57,271 bases of DNA from an uncultured Clostridia bacterium (GCA_944386175.1 CALXAB010000007.1:1-57271); one strand, 5' to 3'; positions 25,748-35,805 are shown, counted from the first letter of the stretch. Made by a program: numbers and translations. The notes: generated by a model from the letters alone, not told the origin.

Positions 25748-26296
25748 CTATACAGACATTATTTCTTTTTCTTTTACTTCTAATATTTTATCTATTTCTT
25801 CTATATTTTTATCTGTGATTTTTTGGATTTCATTTTCTGCTTGTTTTAATTCATCTTCTGTTATATCTCCATCTTTTTGTTGCTTTTTAGCTTCATCTAT
25901 TCCTTCTCTTCTAATAGCTCTTACAGCTACCTTTGCTTCTTCTGCCATTTTCTTTATATCTTTTACTATATCTTTTCTTCTCTCTTCATTTAATTCTGGA
26001 AAAGCTAGTCTTATTACTTTTCCATCATTATTTGGATTTATTCCTATATCTGACGCTAAAATTGCTTTTTCTATTTCTTTTAATATACTTACATCCCATG
26101 GTTGTATCATTATTAATCTAGCTTCTGGAACTGATATACCTGCTACTTGATTTATTGGTGTTGGTGTTCCATAATAGTCTATTTTTACTTTATTTAATAT
26201 TGCTGGATTTGCTCTTCCAGCTCTAACCTCTGCTAACCTTTCACTATAAACATTTATTGATTTTTCCATTTTTTCTTTTAAATTTGTATAATCCAT
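25748..26296 (-). CDS. frr: Ribosome recycling factor
   Basis: 182 aa. Typical features: [32 protein letters not shown], and [20 protein letters not shown] in the second half. It splits post-termination ribosomes with EF-G. Start has AGGAGGAAGATAATT. It follows pyrH by about 110 nt, the conserved gene order. Confidence 0.95.
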   Translation of the reverse strand: MDYTNLKEKMEKSINVYSERLAEVRAGRANPAILNKVKIDYYGTPTPINQVAGISVPEARLIMIQPWDVSILKEIEKAILASDIGINPNNDGKVIRLAFPELNEERRKDIVKDIKKMAEEAKVAVRAIRREGIDEAKKQQKDGDITEDELKQAENEIQKITDKNIEEIDKILEVKEKEIMSV

Positions 26297-26407
26297 AATT
26301 ATCTTCCTCCTAATTCTTTCTCTTCTTTATCTATTTTTATATTATCATCTAATATTTTTTTAATCTCTTCTAATGTCAATAGACCCCTATATAAACATTT
26401 TTCTCCC

Positions 26408-27115
26408 CTAACTTACAATTGTTCCTATTTTTTCTCCTTTAACTGCTTTTACTATATTTTCTGGGTCTGATATTCCAAATACTAGTAATGGTATGTTATT
26501 ATCTCTACACATTGCTGTTGCTGTTGAATCCATTACTTTTAAATCTTTATTTAATACATCTAAATATGATATTTCTTCATATCTAATTGCGTCTGGTTCT
26601 ATCTTTGGATCTGCTGAATATACTGCGTCTATTGCCTTTCCTAATAAAATTATATCTGCTTTTATTTCTGTTGCTCTTAATACAGCTGCTGTATCTGTTG
26701 TAAAATATGGATGACCAGTACCACATGCAAATATTACTACTCTTCCTCTATTTAGATGTTTTTCTGCTTTTCTCTGTATAAATGGTTCTGCTATTTCTCT
26801 CATTTCTATTGATGTTTGGACTCTTGAATATACTCCTCTTGCTTCTAATGCATCTTGTAATGCTAATCCATTCATTGCTGTTGCAAGCATTCCCATATAA
26901 TCTGCTGTTGTTCTTTCCATTTGATGTCCGTTTCTTCCTCTCCAGAAGTTTCCTCCTCCTACTACTATTGCTACTTGTACTCCCATGTCAACAATTTCTT
27001 TTATTTTATCACATATATTTCCTACTGTTTCTACATTTACTCCTGTCTTTTGTTCTCCTGATAATGCTTCGCCACTTAATTTTAATAATATTCTTTTATA
27101 TTTCGGCTCTGACAA
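26408..27115 (-). CDS. pyrH: UMP kinase
   Basis: 235 aa from the TTG at 27115, favoured over the GTG at 27124 because AAGGAG is 10 nt upstream of the TTG but almost abuts the GTG, and homologues start [40 protein letters not shown] and DAVYSADP are family motifs. It phosphorylates UMP to UDP for nucleotide and cell-wall precursor supply. Confidence 0.94.
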   Translation of the reverse strand: MSEPKYKRILLKLSGEALSGEQKTGVNVETVGNICDKIKEIVDMGVQVAIVVGGGNFWRGRNGHQMERTTADYMGMLATAMNGLALQDALEARGVYSRVQTSIEMREIAEPFIQRKAEKHLNRGRVVIFACGTGHPYFTTDTAAVLRATEIKADIILLGKAIDAVYSADPKIEPDAIRYEEISYLDVLNKDLKVMDSTATAMCRDNNIPLLVFGISDPENIVKAVKGEKIGTIVS

Positions 27116-27375
27116 TTTTTTCACTCTCCTTAAATTTTATTTTGTCATGCTTATTTTATCATATAATGAAAAAAAATACAGTATTTTTTTAATTTTTTCT
27201 TAATTTTTGAAAATTTAATGTTACGATGATAGTTATATTATTCTAATATAGCTACCAATGGTAACAACTAATTTGCTAGTCATTAGATTTTTATTATTTT
27301 TATGAACAAATCGGAAAGCCTTAGCATTTGTACAATCTTTAACTTTTCTCTTTGGCTTTCCGTTAATTTGTTCTG

Positions 27376-27458
27376 TGCCAATTTTACGTATGTAAAATTG
27401 TGTGCATCCGTTGTGCGAAGCACTTTTTATACAATAGGAAAGGGTAACTTTCCTATTG
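27376..27458. repeat. Dispersed intergenic repeat (TTTTACG palindrome family) plus hairpin
   Basis: GTGCCAATTTTACGTATGTAAAATTGTGTGCAT... through GTTGTGCGAAGCA resembles segments at 35955-36020 and 53221-53290. It is followed by the stem CAATAGGAAAG/CTTTCCTATTG (27432-27458). The 388-nt gap 27125-27512 otherwise holds only a terminator and no convincing gene; a 120-codon frame across it is made of these repeats and is not believed. Confidence 0.6.
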
Positions 27459-27462
27459 TATG

Positions 27463-27509
27463 AAAAGGAAATGGCAAGAGGATTAATTATATTCCTCTCG
27501 CCATTTTCC
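27463..27509 (-). terminator. Terminator after the 62-aa gene
   Basis: GGAAATGGC-AGAGGA / TCCTCT-GCCATTTTCC (27467-27509) is followed on the - strand by TTTTCAT; it lies 4 nt beyond the 62-aa gene stop. Confidence 0.75.
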
Positions 27510-27512
27510 ATT

Positions 27513-27701
27513 TCAGATGGATATTCGTAACATATCAGGAAATGTTTGCTCATCCACAAATATTTTTGTTTTCTCACCTTTAGATGAGATTGCAAAAACT
27601 ATATGCCGATCTGCCTTTCTCCTGATTACTGTTGTCTTTTCTGTCTCCCGAACCTCATAATAATATGGGTTCAGTCTACTTAAAAGGTTAAATTTTTCCA
27701 T
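27513..27701 (-). CDS. Small hypothetical protein, 62 aa
   Basis: ATG at 27701 with AAAGGAG 9 nt upstream and a strong terminator right after the stop, so the gene is likely real. The product (MEKFNLLSRLNPYYYEVRET at its start, then TTVIRRKADRHIVFAISSKG and a short tail DEQTFPDMLRISI) looks like a small beta-rich soluble domain. No family recognised. It stands alone between nrdG and pyrH. Confidence 0.6.
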   Translation of the reverse strand: MEKFNLLSRLNPYYYEVRETEKTTVIRRKADRHIVFAISSKGEKTKIFVDEQTFPDMLRISI

Positions 27702-27880
27702 CTTTTTTGTCTCCTTTCAACGTTTTTATAACTATATTATACCACAATTTTACATAAATTTAAATAGTTATTATATTTTTCTATTATTTCAAAAAAATAC
27801 TATATACGTAGTTAATAGACACATAGAATATTAATAAAGATAGAAAATCAATAGAATTTATAAATCTTCAACAACATATT

Positions 27881-28546
27881 TTATCCTATTCTTAATGTTG
27901 TATTTATATATTTATTACATTTATTTTTTATATCTTCTAGTTTTTCAGGTGAAAATGGAATTACAGCAACTCCGTCCACTCTTTTATATTGTTGAAGTAC
28001 ATATTTTTTTGCATTTTTTTCTGACAAATATTTTGCAATAGAAATGCAATCATTTTCATCAACAAATTTCGGATAAACTGTAGTTCTAAATTCATATTCA
28101 GGTATATTATTTATAATAAAATCAACACTTTTCTTTATCTTGCTAATATCAATTTTTCTGCCAGCTAATAAATTATACTTATCAAAACTAGTTTTAAAGT
28201 CCATACCTATATAACTAATTTTTTCTTTATTTTTTTCTAAAAATTCCGTATTGTATCCGTTTGTATGTATTCCTATCTTAAAATCTTTTCCATACAAAAT
28301 ATCAATTATTTTTTGTATATCAGGACAAATTGTACATTCTCCTCCTGATAAAATAACATGCTTTACAAAATCTTTTCTTTCTATTAATTTAGGTAAAATT
28401 TCCTTCTCAAAATCTATTGATTTTGCCTTACTAATATCTTTATTTTGACAATATTCGCAAGCAAAATTACACCCTTCAAAAAATAAAGATGTACACACTT
28501 TTCCTGGATAGTCTAACATACTCGCCCATATTACTGATTTTAACAT
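27881..28546 (-). CDS. nrdG: Anaerobic ribonucleotide reductase activating protein (radical SAM)
   Basis: 221 aa from the ATG at 28546 (AAGGGGAATTATAG upstream); a longer frame to 28594 would overlap the glutaredoxin gene. The radical SAM cluster is CNFACEYC, followed by LSGGEC and GIHTNGY. It generates the glycyl radical on NrdD using S-adenosylmethionine. The sequence is close to the pyruvate-formate-lyase-activase-like branch of NrdG. It ends the nrdD-glutaredoxin-nrdG set. Confidence 0.88.
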   Translation of the reverse strand: MLKSVIWASMLDYPGKVCTSLFFEGCNFACEYCQNKDISKAKSIDFEKEILPKLIERKDFVKHVILSGGECTICPDIQKIIDILYGKDFKIGIHTNGYNTEFLEKNKEKISYIGMDFKTSFDKYNLLAGRKIDISKIKKSVDFIINNIPEYEFRTTVYPKFVDENDCISIAKYLSEKNAKKYVLQQYKRVDGVAVIPFSPEKLEDIKNKCNKYINTTLRIG

Positions 28547-28568
28547 ACTATAATTCCCCTTGCTTTTT

Positions 28569-28802
28569 CTAATTATTTGCTTTAATATTTCCAAAATTAT
28601 AAAGTTCTTCTACTTCTCCTGATTTTACTACTCCATTTACCTCTAAAGCTGGAACTTGATATATATCATTTTCTAATAATTTTGCTCTTGCAACAAAATC
28701 ATTTTCTATATTTACTTCTTCATATTGTATCTCATTTTCTTTAAACATTCCTTTTAATGCTTGACATCTTGGACATGTTGTTGTTGTATATAATTTTAAC
28801 AT
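28569..28802 (-). CDS. Glutaredoxin-like thioredoxin-fold protein
   Basis: 77 aa with the redox motif CPRC (11-14), cis-Pro in IYQVPALEV and the C-terminal VVKSGEVEELYNF. Glutaredoxin/NrdH-size. Its position between nrdD and nrdG suggests it reduces or protects the anaerobic reductase, or supplies electrons; class III enzymes normally use formate or a thioredoxin-type donor. Start at 28802, with GGGGGAATTAAA upstream. Confidence 0.85.
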   Translation of the reverse strand: MLKLYTTTTCPRCQALKGMFKENEIQYEEVNIENDFVARAKLLENDIYQVPALEVNGVVKSGEVEELYNFGNIKANN

Positions 28803-28846
28803 TTTAATTCCCCCTACTTTTGTCTTCTAATTAATTATTTATTCTT

Positions 28847-28873
28847 CCAATTTTGGACACGTTCCCAAATTGG
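28847..28873 (+). repeat. 27-nt palindromic repeat, copy 2
   Basis: CCAATTTTGGacacgttCCCAAATTGG, one base different from the copy at 3244-3270; located between nrdD and the glutaredoxin gene. Confidence 0.7.
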
Positions 28874-28876
28874 TAA

Positions 28877-31030
28877 TTATCCTATTTTTTCTCTTTTTCT
28901 GTCTGCTAATTCTGCTCGTTTTCCACTGTTGAATTTGTCTATAAATACATAGTATCCTGTTATTCTTGTTACTCCTCTTACATTTTCACTTCCGCATTTT
29001 GGACATTTGTCTATTAGTCCATTATGTCTGGTATGACATTCTTTACATAGTGTATATTCTGGTGATAATACCCATTGTACGCATTTTGTGTTATCCCATG
29101 TTGTTTGTATTAGCTCATATATTGCTTTTGGATCTGGACTGTTTTCTCCTCCCCAGATGTGTATCATACTTCCTGCTTCTACTAAGTTGTGGAATTTTGA
29201 TTGTTTCATTAGTCTTGTTATATAGTCTACATTACTGTCTGTTGCAAAGTGTACTGAGTTTGTATAATACATTCCAAATTCATTTTTCTTAACAAATGCT
29301 TTGTCTCCGTATTTTTTTACGTCTAGTTTTGCAAATCTTCCTGCTGTTGATTCTGCTGGTGTTTCTTCTAGTTTCATATTTATTCCGTATTTTGCTGATA
29401 ATTTTTTAGTTTCATGATACATGTATGATATTACTTGAAGTGATAGTGAATAAGCTTCGTCTGTTTCGTGCATTTCTTTTCCTATTAGATTATATATACA
29501 TTCATTTAGTCCTACTATTCCTATTAAGTATGAAATATTTTTTAGTCTTACATATGGCTTTCCATCCATTCCTTTTACATAGAAACTTAATGGTGAATTT
29601 TCTAAATTTGCTAATTTCCATACATAATCTTGACGTATTATATGCGCTCTTGCTGCTTTGTCCATTGCTTTTGATAATTCTTCATAAAATTTATCTATAT
29701 CATGTTCTGCTTTTAATGCCATTCTTGGTAAATTGATTGATACATTTTGACCACCAACAAATCTAAGTTCTTCTGGTGTATCTATTAATTTTTTATCTTC
29801 TTCTGTGAAGTCTATTTTTAGCCTACAGCATTGTGATACTGAAAATGCATTTCTATCAAATATAAAATATGGACATCCTGATTTACTTGATGCTTCACAG
29901 GCTAACATTAGTAATTGTTTTGCTACTGGATCTGTAAATGATTCTTGATTTATATGTAAATTGATTTTTGGAAATGCAAATGGCATTCCGTCTGCGTCTC
30001 CTTCTCCTACTACTTCTAATATTGCTTTTGTAAATAAAGCTGATTCTTTACTATAATCTTCATAAAGCATTAGGTGGTATTCATTTTCTTTAGCAAATTC
30101 TTTTGCTTCTTCTTGTGTGTCAAAATAATATATTTTTTCCAGATAATCTTTTACCATATATTTTCCTCTTGCTCCAGTTGCTAATACTTTTTTATAATGT
30201 TCTGGAATTGATAAATAAACATTAAAATCCGTAAATGCTACTTGTCCACCTCTTGCTCCTGCAAGTTGTGATAAATCAAATATAAGTGTTTGTGCTAATT
30301 GTTTTATTTCTTTATATGTCATATTTACTAGTAAAGGTGCAAAAAATACATTTAGAGCTTCCCAACCTATTGCTCCTGCAAATTGACTTTGTAAAAATTG
30401 AGTTATTGAACATATATGTCTTGCAAGCACATTTGCACTGTTTGCTGGTTTAGAATTAGATGGTATTGTCGGGATATTTTTTATTCCGTTTTTCTTTATA
30501 TATTCTGGTGAATGACCTGAGCAATAAAAACGGTCAATCATTCCCAAATCATGTATATGTATTTCTCCATTTAAATGGGCTTCTGCTATATCTGGTGGCA
30601 ATATTTCTCTTAATGCATATTCTTTTAATATTCTTTCTGCTAATGTTAAATTTATGGATTCTGGGTTGTGAGCTGTGTTTCCATTCTCCTTATTTGCATT
30701 TTCGATTATTTCTGTAATATTATAAAATGGTATGTTTACCTCTGAATTTGATTTTAAAACTTTATTTAATCCTCTTTCGAACAATTCATTATTTACTAAT
30801 GAACGAATTAATGATGTATCAACTGTTTCTATTTCTGTTTTTTGTAATTTTTCTGTTACAGATTTAGCCACCTCTCTTGCTAATTTTTCTTCACAATTTG
30901 CTTCTTTAACTAAAGCTTCTACAATTTTGCTTTCATCATATGCTTGACGTTCTAATTTATCTGCTGAATCAACCATTAAAGCAAAATCAAGACTATTTGT
31001 TTTTTTACTAAATTTTACTACATTTAACAT
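28877..31030 (-). CDS. nrdD: Anaerobic ribonucleoside-triphosphate reductase
   Basis: 717 aa. An N-terminal ATP-cone region (about 25-95), the central 10-stranded barrel, zinc site CKEC...CPKC (around 663-682) and the glycyl-radical motif RITGY with Gly about residue 692. It reduces ribonucleotides to deoxyribonucleotides without oxygen; radical installation needs NrdG, encoded two genes downstream. Start preceded by AGGGGGAATTGCT. The long 5' region carries a 16-bp palindrome (31121-31136). Insertion of the nrd genes between tsf and pyrH separates the usual rpsB-tsf-pyrH-frr order. Confidence 0.94.
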   Translation of the reverse strand: MLNVVKFSKKTNSLDFALMVDSADKLERQAYDESKIVEALVKEANCEEKLAREVAKSVTEKLQKTEIETVDTSLIRSLVNNELFERGLNKVLKSNSEVNIPFYNITEIIENANKENGNTAHNPESINLTLAERILKEYALREILPPDIAEAHLNGEIHIHDLGMIDRFYCSGHSPEYIKKNGIKNIPTIPSNSKPANSANVLARHICSITQFLQSQFAGAIGWEALNVFFAPLLVNMTYKEIKQLAQTLIFDLSQLAGARGGQVAFTDFNVYLSIPEHYKKVLATGARGKYMVKDYLEKIYYFDTQEEAKEFAKENEYHLMLYEDYSKESALFTKAILEVVGEGDADGMPFAFPKINLHINQESFTDPVAKQLLMLACEASSKSGCPYFIFDRNAFSVSQCCRLKIDFTEEDKKLIDTPEELRFVGGQNVSINLPRMALKAEHDIDKFYEELSKAMDKAARAHIIRQDYVWKLANLENSPLSFYVKGMDGKPYVRLKNISYLIGIVGLNECIYNLIGKEMHETDEAYSLSLQVISYMYHETKKLSAKYGINMKLEETPAESTAGRFAKLDVKKYGDKAFVKKNEFGMYYTNSVHFATDSNVDYITRLMKQSKFHNLVEAGSMIHIWGGENSPDPKAIYELIQTTWDNTKCVQWVLSPEYTLCKECHTRHNGLIDKCPKCGSENVRGVTRITGYYVFIDKFNSGKRAELADRKREKIG

Positions 31031-31120
31031 AGCAATTCCCCCTGTTCCTCAATTACATCTATTTACATTATATAATTGAATTTTAATTGTCTTGATTATA
31101 TACCAATAAATTATTTTTAC

Positions 31121-31136
31121 TGTTGCAATTGCAACA
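31121..31136. promoter_or_regulatory. Perfect palindrome upstream of nrdD
   Basis: TGTTGCAATTGCAACA, about 90 nt before nrdD, is a candidate operator. A TATAAT-like box (TATATAAT, about 31094-31101) lies 20 nt downstream of it on the - strand. A clear NrdR box is not seen. The rest of the 390-nt gap (31031-31419) holds AT-rich leader and the tsf terminator, no gene. Confidence 0.5.
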
Positions 31137-31357
31137 TATTATTTTGTTTGTTTTATACCCTATGTCTCTATAGACTTTTATCAATTATTACAATTTTATT
31201 ACAATTTTTTATAAGTATTTTTGTATTATTTGTGAACTCTAATTTTTAGTTGTTTAAACATATTATGTTGCATGGTAACTTTCTTTTGAAAATAAAAATT
31301 GTTTATTTTCACTTTGTGACTAAGTAACTTAAAGTTTCATATTGTTTCCTATTATAT

Positions 31358-31406
31358 AAAAAACAGTTCTTAACATGCATAACACATATTAAGAACTGTT
31401 TTTTTA
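31358..31406 (-). terminator. Terminator of rpsB-tsf
   Basis: AACAGTTCTTAA / TTAAGAACTGTT with a ~16-nt loop, A-run and T-run on the two sides, 14 nt after the tsf stop. Confidence 0.88.
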
Positions 31407-31419
31407 CTTTTTTATTATA

Positions 31420-32298
31420 TTAGTTTAATTGTTTCATAACTTCCTCAGCAAAGTTTTCTTCTTTTTTCTCTATTCCTTCACCTTTTTCAAATCTTGCAAA
31501 TTCAACTACTTCTGCATTTTTTTCTTTTAAAACTTGTGAGATTTTTACATCAGGATTTTTTACAAATGCTTGGTCTACTAGACATACTTCTGAGAAAAAT
31601 TTTCCTATTCTTCCTTGCACTATTTTTTCTGCAATTGCTTCTGGTTTTCCTTCATTCATTGTTTGTGCTTTTAATATTTCTTTTTCTTTTTCTAATCTTT
31701 CTGCTGGTACTGATTGTTCATTTAGATATTCTGGTCTTGCTGCTGCTATTTGCATACATACGTCTTTTGCTACTTCTTTGTCTCCTTTTGACATATTTAC
31801 TAATACTGCTATTTTTCCATCTCCATGAATATATTTTTCCACTAATCCTTGTGATTCAAATCTTGCAAATCTTCTTACTGACATATTTTCTCCAATTGTT
31901 GCTATTTTTTCTACTAAAACTTCATTTACTGTTTTACCTGGCACTTCTATTGAATCTTGTGTTAATAGTTCTTCAACATCTTTTGGATTTTTTTCTACTA
32001 CTTGTTTTGCTACATTCATTACAAATGTTTTAAATTCTTCATTTTTTGCAACAAAGTCTGTTTCTGAATTTACTTCTACTACTGCACCTACTTTTCCATC
32101 TTCTGAAATATATGCTTCTACTAATCCTTCTGCTGCAACTCTTCCAGATTTTTTTGCTGCTTTTGCAATTCCTCTTTCACGTAATAATTCAATTGCTTTT
32201 TCCATGTCTCCATCTGTTTCTGTTAAAACTTTTTTGCAGTCCATCATTCCTGCACCTGTTTTTTCTCTTAATTCTTTTACTAAACTTGCTGAAATCAT
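31420..32298 (-). CDS. tsf: Elongation factor Ts
   Basis: 292 aa, normal length for Firmicutes. N-terminal KELREKTGAGMMDCKKVL with TDGDMEKAIELLRERG, then the core with SETDFVAKNEEF. It exchanges GDP on EF-Tu. Start has GGGAGGAATTAAGA. It follows rpsB by 118 nt, which contains no obvious terminator. Confidence 0.96.
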   Translation of the reverse strand: MISASLVKELREKTGAGMMDCKKVLTETDGDMEKAIELLRERGIAKAAKKSGRVAAEGLVEAYISEDGKVGAVVEVNSETDFVAKNEEFKTFVMNVAKQVVEKNPKDVEELLTQDSIEVPGKTVNEVLVEKIATIGENMSVRRFARFESQGLVEKYIHGDGKIAVLVNMSKGDKEVAKDVCMQIAAARPEYLNEQSVPAERLEKEKEILKAQTMNEGKPEAIAEKIVQGRIGKFFSEVCLVDQAFVKNPDVKISQVLKEKNAEVVEFARFEKGEGIEKKEENFAEEVMKQLN

Positions 32299-32415
32299 TC
32301 TTAATTCCTCCCTTTTAATAGATAGAAAGACATATCATTTCTAAAAAACTAATATTTAGTTTGATACGTCTCCTTTCTTTTTTCTATTCTTTTATTTTTT
32401 GTTAAATTTTATTTA

Positions 32416-33228
32416 TTATTCTTCAACTTTTTCTACTTTTTCCTCTTGTTTTGTTTCTTCTGCATTTTCTACAACTTCTTCCATACTTGGATTTTCTGAT
32501 GTTTCAACTTCTTGCTCTTGTTCTTCTTGTTGATTATCAAAGCTTTCTCCTTGTTTTCCTTCAATTACTGCATTTGCCATAACATCTGCAATTAGTGCTA
32601 CTGCTCTTATAGCGTCATCATTTCCAGGTATTGGATAATCTAATTCTTCTGGATTACAGTTTGTATCTACTAATCCTACAACTGGTATATTTAATTTTTT
32701 AGCTTCTAATATAGCTATTCTTTCTTTTTTAGGATCTACTAAGAATATAACTCCTGGTAGTTCTTCCATTTCTTTTATTCCACCTAAGTTTCTTTCTAGT
32801 TTTTCCATTTCTTTTTTTAATAATATTACTTCTTTTTTAGGTAATACATCAAAAGTTCCATCTTCTGACATTTTTTCTAAATCTTTTAATCTTTGTACTC
32901 TTTTTTTGATTGTTCCAAAGTTAGTTAACATTCCTCCTAACCATCTTTGGTCAACATAGTACATTCCGCATTTTTCTGCTGCGTTTTTAACACATTCTTG
33001 TGCTTGTTTTTTTGTTCCTACAAATAGAATTGTTTTTCCTTCTTCTGCTTGTTCTTTGATGAATGCATATGCTTCATCTAATTTTTTTGATGTTTTTTGT
33101 AAATCAATTATATGGATTCCGTTTCTAGCTTGAAATATATATTCAGCCATTTTAGGATCCCATCTTCTTGTTTGATGTCCAAAGTGAACACCTGCTTCTA
33201 GTAATTGTTTCATTGCAACTACTGCCAT
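32416..33228 (-). CDS. rpsB: Ribosomal protein S2
   Basis: 270 aa: a standard S2 core ([52 protein letters not shown]) plus a 40-residue Glu-rich C-terminal tail that is longer than in model S2 proteins. Transcription starts from the promoter at 33338-33366; the ~110-nt leader contains a GGTTCT/AGAAC stem that could be an autoregulatory site. Confidence 0.96.
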   Translation of the reverse strand: MAVVAMKQLLEAGVHFGHQTRRWDPKMAEYIFQARNGIHIIDLQKTSKKLDEAYAFIKEQAEEGKTILFVGTKKQAQECVKNAAEKCGMYYVDQRWLGGMLTNFGTIKKRVQRLKDLEKMSEDGTFDVLPKKEVILLKKEMEKLERNLGGIKEMEELPGVIFLVDPKKERIAILEAKKLNIPVVGLVDTNCNPEELDYPIPGNDDAIRAVALIADVMANAVIEGKQGESFDNQQEEQEQEVETSENPSMEEVVENAEETKQEEKVEKVEE

Positions 33229-33337
33229 TTTTTATTCCTCCCTTTTTGTTATATCTTCCACAAAGTTCTTCGTTTTTTAGAACCATAAAATGGCACATCC
33301 TCAAAACTCTCTTTGTGTGTTTTTTAATACGCATAAT

Positions 33338-33366
33338 ATTGTATCAGAAAAGTACTAAAAAATCAA
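33338..33366 (-). promoter_or_regulatory. Promoter of rpsB-tsf
   Basis: TTGATT (33366-33361), 17-nt spacer, TACAAT (33343-33338), about 110 nt before the rpsB start. Confidence 0.75.
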
Positions 33367-33448
33367 GCTTTTTTTTCAAACTTTTTTCACTCTTAGTTAC
33401 CATAATATTACAATTTGCATTGATACTGTTAATTGTAATAACTGTTAT

Positions 33449-34351
33449 CTAAATAACAGCTCCTATAATACCAGATTCATTTCCTAAAATAGCAGTTTCA
33501 ATAATTACAGATTCTCTTTTATTAAACAAAAGATTATCTTCTAAAATTTTAGTCCTTAATCTATTTAGCAAAACTTCTTCAAAATACACAAAGCTACCAC
33601 CAATGCCAATTGCTTCTGGTTCAAAAATATTTATCAAATTAGAAATTCCAATAGCTAAATTTTCAATAAATTCATTTACTATTTTTTCAATTTTTTCATA
33701 ATTTTTATTACTTGGATTATTGTTCCTTATAATATCAAATAATTCTTGACCTCTAGTTTTTTCATCTAATCCTAATTCATTTCTAAGGTTATCTTTTAGT
33801 ATTTTCATTGAAGCATATCTTTCAAAACATCCTTTTTTACCACATTTACACTGTTTACCGTTTTTTTCAATTACCATGTGTCCTACTTCACCCCCTGGCA
33901 AATCACCTGTGTCAAGTAATTTATCATTTATTATTACTGCTCCTCCTATTCCTGTTCCTAATGTTAAAAATAATGATCTATTATATTTTTTTAGACATCC
34001 ATATTTATTTTCTGCTATAGCTGCACATTTTGCATCATTTTTTATAGATATTGGTTTTTTTATTGATTTTTTTAGAGCATTTATAATATCATAATTTTCT
34101 ATATTTAGATTTACAGATTTTATTATTGTATTTTCATTTACAGTACCTGGAATTGCTATTCCTATTTTTGATATTTCATATTTTTTCATAAATTCTTTTA
34201 CATTTTTTATTATATATTCTTCTATAATGTTTTTTATATTTTCTTTTTCTTTTGCTAATATTCTTTTTTCTATCTTTTCTTGTATTAATCCTTTGTTATT
34301 AACAACTCCTATTGCTATATGGCTTCCACCTAAATCAATTCCAATATCCAT
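33449..34351 (-). CDS. ROK-family sugar kinase (glucokinase-like)
   Basis: 300 aa from the ATG at 34351 (AAGGAAGGG 7 nt upstream). DIGIDLGGSHIAIGV binds ATP, TLGTGIGGAVI is the sugar-site region, and the ROK zinc motif CKCGKKGCFE is present with HMV shortly before. No N-terminal DNA-binding helix-turn-helix, so it is a kinase rather than a repressor. Glucose or N-acetyl-sugar kinase activity is likely; the exact sugar cannot be read. It has no kinase-linked sugar operon nearby. Confidence 0.85.
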   Translation of the reverse strand: MDIGIDLGGSHIAIGVVNNKGLIQEKIEKRILAKEKENIKNIIEEYIIKNVKEFMKKYEISKIGIAIPGTVNENTIIKSVNLNIENYDIINALKKSIKKPISIKNDAKCAAIAENKYGCLKKYNRSLFLTLGTGIGGAVIINDKLLDTGDLPGGEVGHMVIEKNGKQCKCGKKGCFERYASMKILKDNLRNELGLDEKTRGQELFDIIRNNNPSNKNYEKIEKIVNEFIENLAIGISNLINIFEPEAIGIGGSFVYFEEVLLNRLRTKILEDNLLFNKRESVIIETAILGNESGIIGAVI

Positions 34352-34473
34352 TTTCAATCCCTTCCTTTCTAAGACACAAATCTCTGAAATTTAATATTTT
34401 CTTTATCACCTTTATACAATATATATATTTTTTATATAAGACTCATCCTACAACTCTTTATTATTTTTTTGTT

Positions 34474-35805
34474 TTATTCTAATTTATATATTTTATCGCC
34501 TATATTATCCTTCATTAGCCATCCTAAGAATATGAAAAAATATGGTGAAGTATAATACATTGAATTACCAAACATTGCAGATATCAAATATGCTACTACT
34601 GCAAATAATACTAGTTTCTGTACACTATCTTTTCTGCTAAAACATCGTATTCCTTTTATTATAATAATTCCTATTGCTGTACAATATGATAACATTCCTA
34701 TTATTCCCGATGTTGTTGCAAGTTGTATCAGCAAATTATGTGGTCTATCTTGATTAATGTCAAATCTTGCATACTCTTGTTCTAAATTTTCTGGTCCATA
34801 TCCTATAATCGGTTTTTCCAGAAAAAATTGTATTCCATATTTCCATAATACTGCTCTACCACTTCCTGCTTTTTCCCAATTTGAATTATCCTCATTTAAT
34901 TCTTCTTTATTATCTAGATTTATATTTAATATTTTACTTATATCATTAAATAAAACTATTACATTTTTGCTAACTAGACTTTGTCCATCTATTTGAACTA
35001 CAAATGACATTATAACAAATATAATTAATCCTATTACTGATGATGTGATATTCTTTTTTATGTATATTGAATAAATAAAATATATAATTGCAGTTACTGT
35101 AAATGCTATGTAACATCCAAATGTATTATTTTTTATAAAATAATATAATATAAAAATATATGAAATTAAATATAAACCTTTATTTACTTTTGTTTTTTCT
35201 GTAATAAATAGTAAAAAACTTGTTAATAAAACTAACAACAAATAATATCCATAATGATTAGAGTTACTAAAAACTCCTGTATCTATATTATTAAAATCAA
35301 ATATATTATATAAATGACCATTATTTGCCATTTCAATGAATATAATTGTCAAACATGCCACTAATATAAATATATTTAATAAATATTTTCTTAATCTTTT
35401 TGAATCCATTAAAAAAGCACATGCAAAAAATCCTGCATATATTAGATATGTTATAAATCCATCTTTTCTATATGATGTACCATAAAAAGCCAAATTTTTA
35501 TTTTTAGCAAATATAGCTGAAACTAATGTCCACATTAAATACATTAGTAAAATTGCTATTGGTAATAATTCTTTTAATAATTCCTTTTTATTTTTACAAG
35601 TTTTAAATTTTTTATAAAATTCATATACTATTAGATAAATTCCTATTATTGCTAATATTTGCATATAATTATATTCATTAAGATTTGTAAAAAATGATGT
35701 AAATCTCATTTCTTTTAATACTGGAATTAGAATCCATATTCCCAATAATACAAATATTATTACATTTTTTACTTTTATATAGTTAAATTTTTTAATTTTG
35801 TCCAT
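34474..35805 (-). CDS. O-antigen ligase/polymerase-type membrane protein
   Basis: 443 aa with roughly ten to twelve hydrophobic helices and the Wzy_C-type region GRAVLWKYGIQFFLEKPIIG followed by YGPENLE and RPHNLLIQLATTSGIIG. This matches the O-antigen ligase superfamily, which in Gram-positives attaches or polymerises surface glycans and can glycosylate pilins. It lies 276 nt downstream of the pilus operon on the same strand, so a role in pilin glycosylation is possible but only inferred. No glycosyltransferase genes accompany it. Confidence 0.75.
   Translation of the reverse strand: MDKIKKFNYIKVKNVIIFVLLGIWILIPVLKEMRFTSFFTNLNEYNYMQILAIIGIYLIVYEFYKKFKTCKNKKELLKELLPIAILLMYLMWTLVSAIFAKNKNLAFYGTSYRKDGFITYLIYAGFFACAFLMDSKRLRKYLLNIFILVACLTIIFIEMANNGHLYNIFDFNNIDTGVFSNSNHYGYYLLLVLLTSFLLFITEKTKVNKGLYLISYIFILYYFIKNNTFGCYIAFTVTAIIYFIYSIYIKKNITSSVIGLIIFVIMSFVVQIDGQSLVSKNVIVLFNDISKILNINLDNKEELNEDNSNWEKAGSGRAVLWKYGIQFFLEKPIIGYGPENLEQEYARFDINQDRPHNLLIQLATTSGIIGMLSYCTAIGIIIIKGIRCFSRKDSVQKLVLFAVVAYLISAMFGNSMYYTSPYFFIFLGWLMKDNIGDKIYKLE

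Noticed and set aside
27233-27595. 120-codon frame on the - strand upstream of pyrH
   Set aside because: It runs through a repeat, two strong hairpins and the end of the 62-aa gene, with no proper ribosome binding site.
31494-32318. Long Leu/Phe-rich frames opposite tsf
   Set aside because: They are antisense shadows of an AT-rich coding region, typical low-complexity products.
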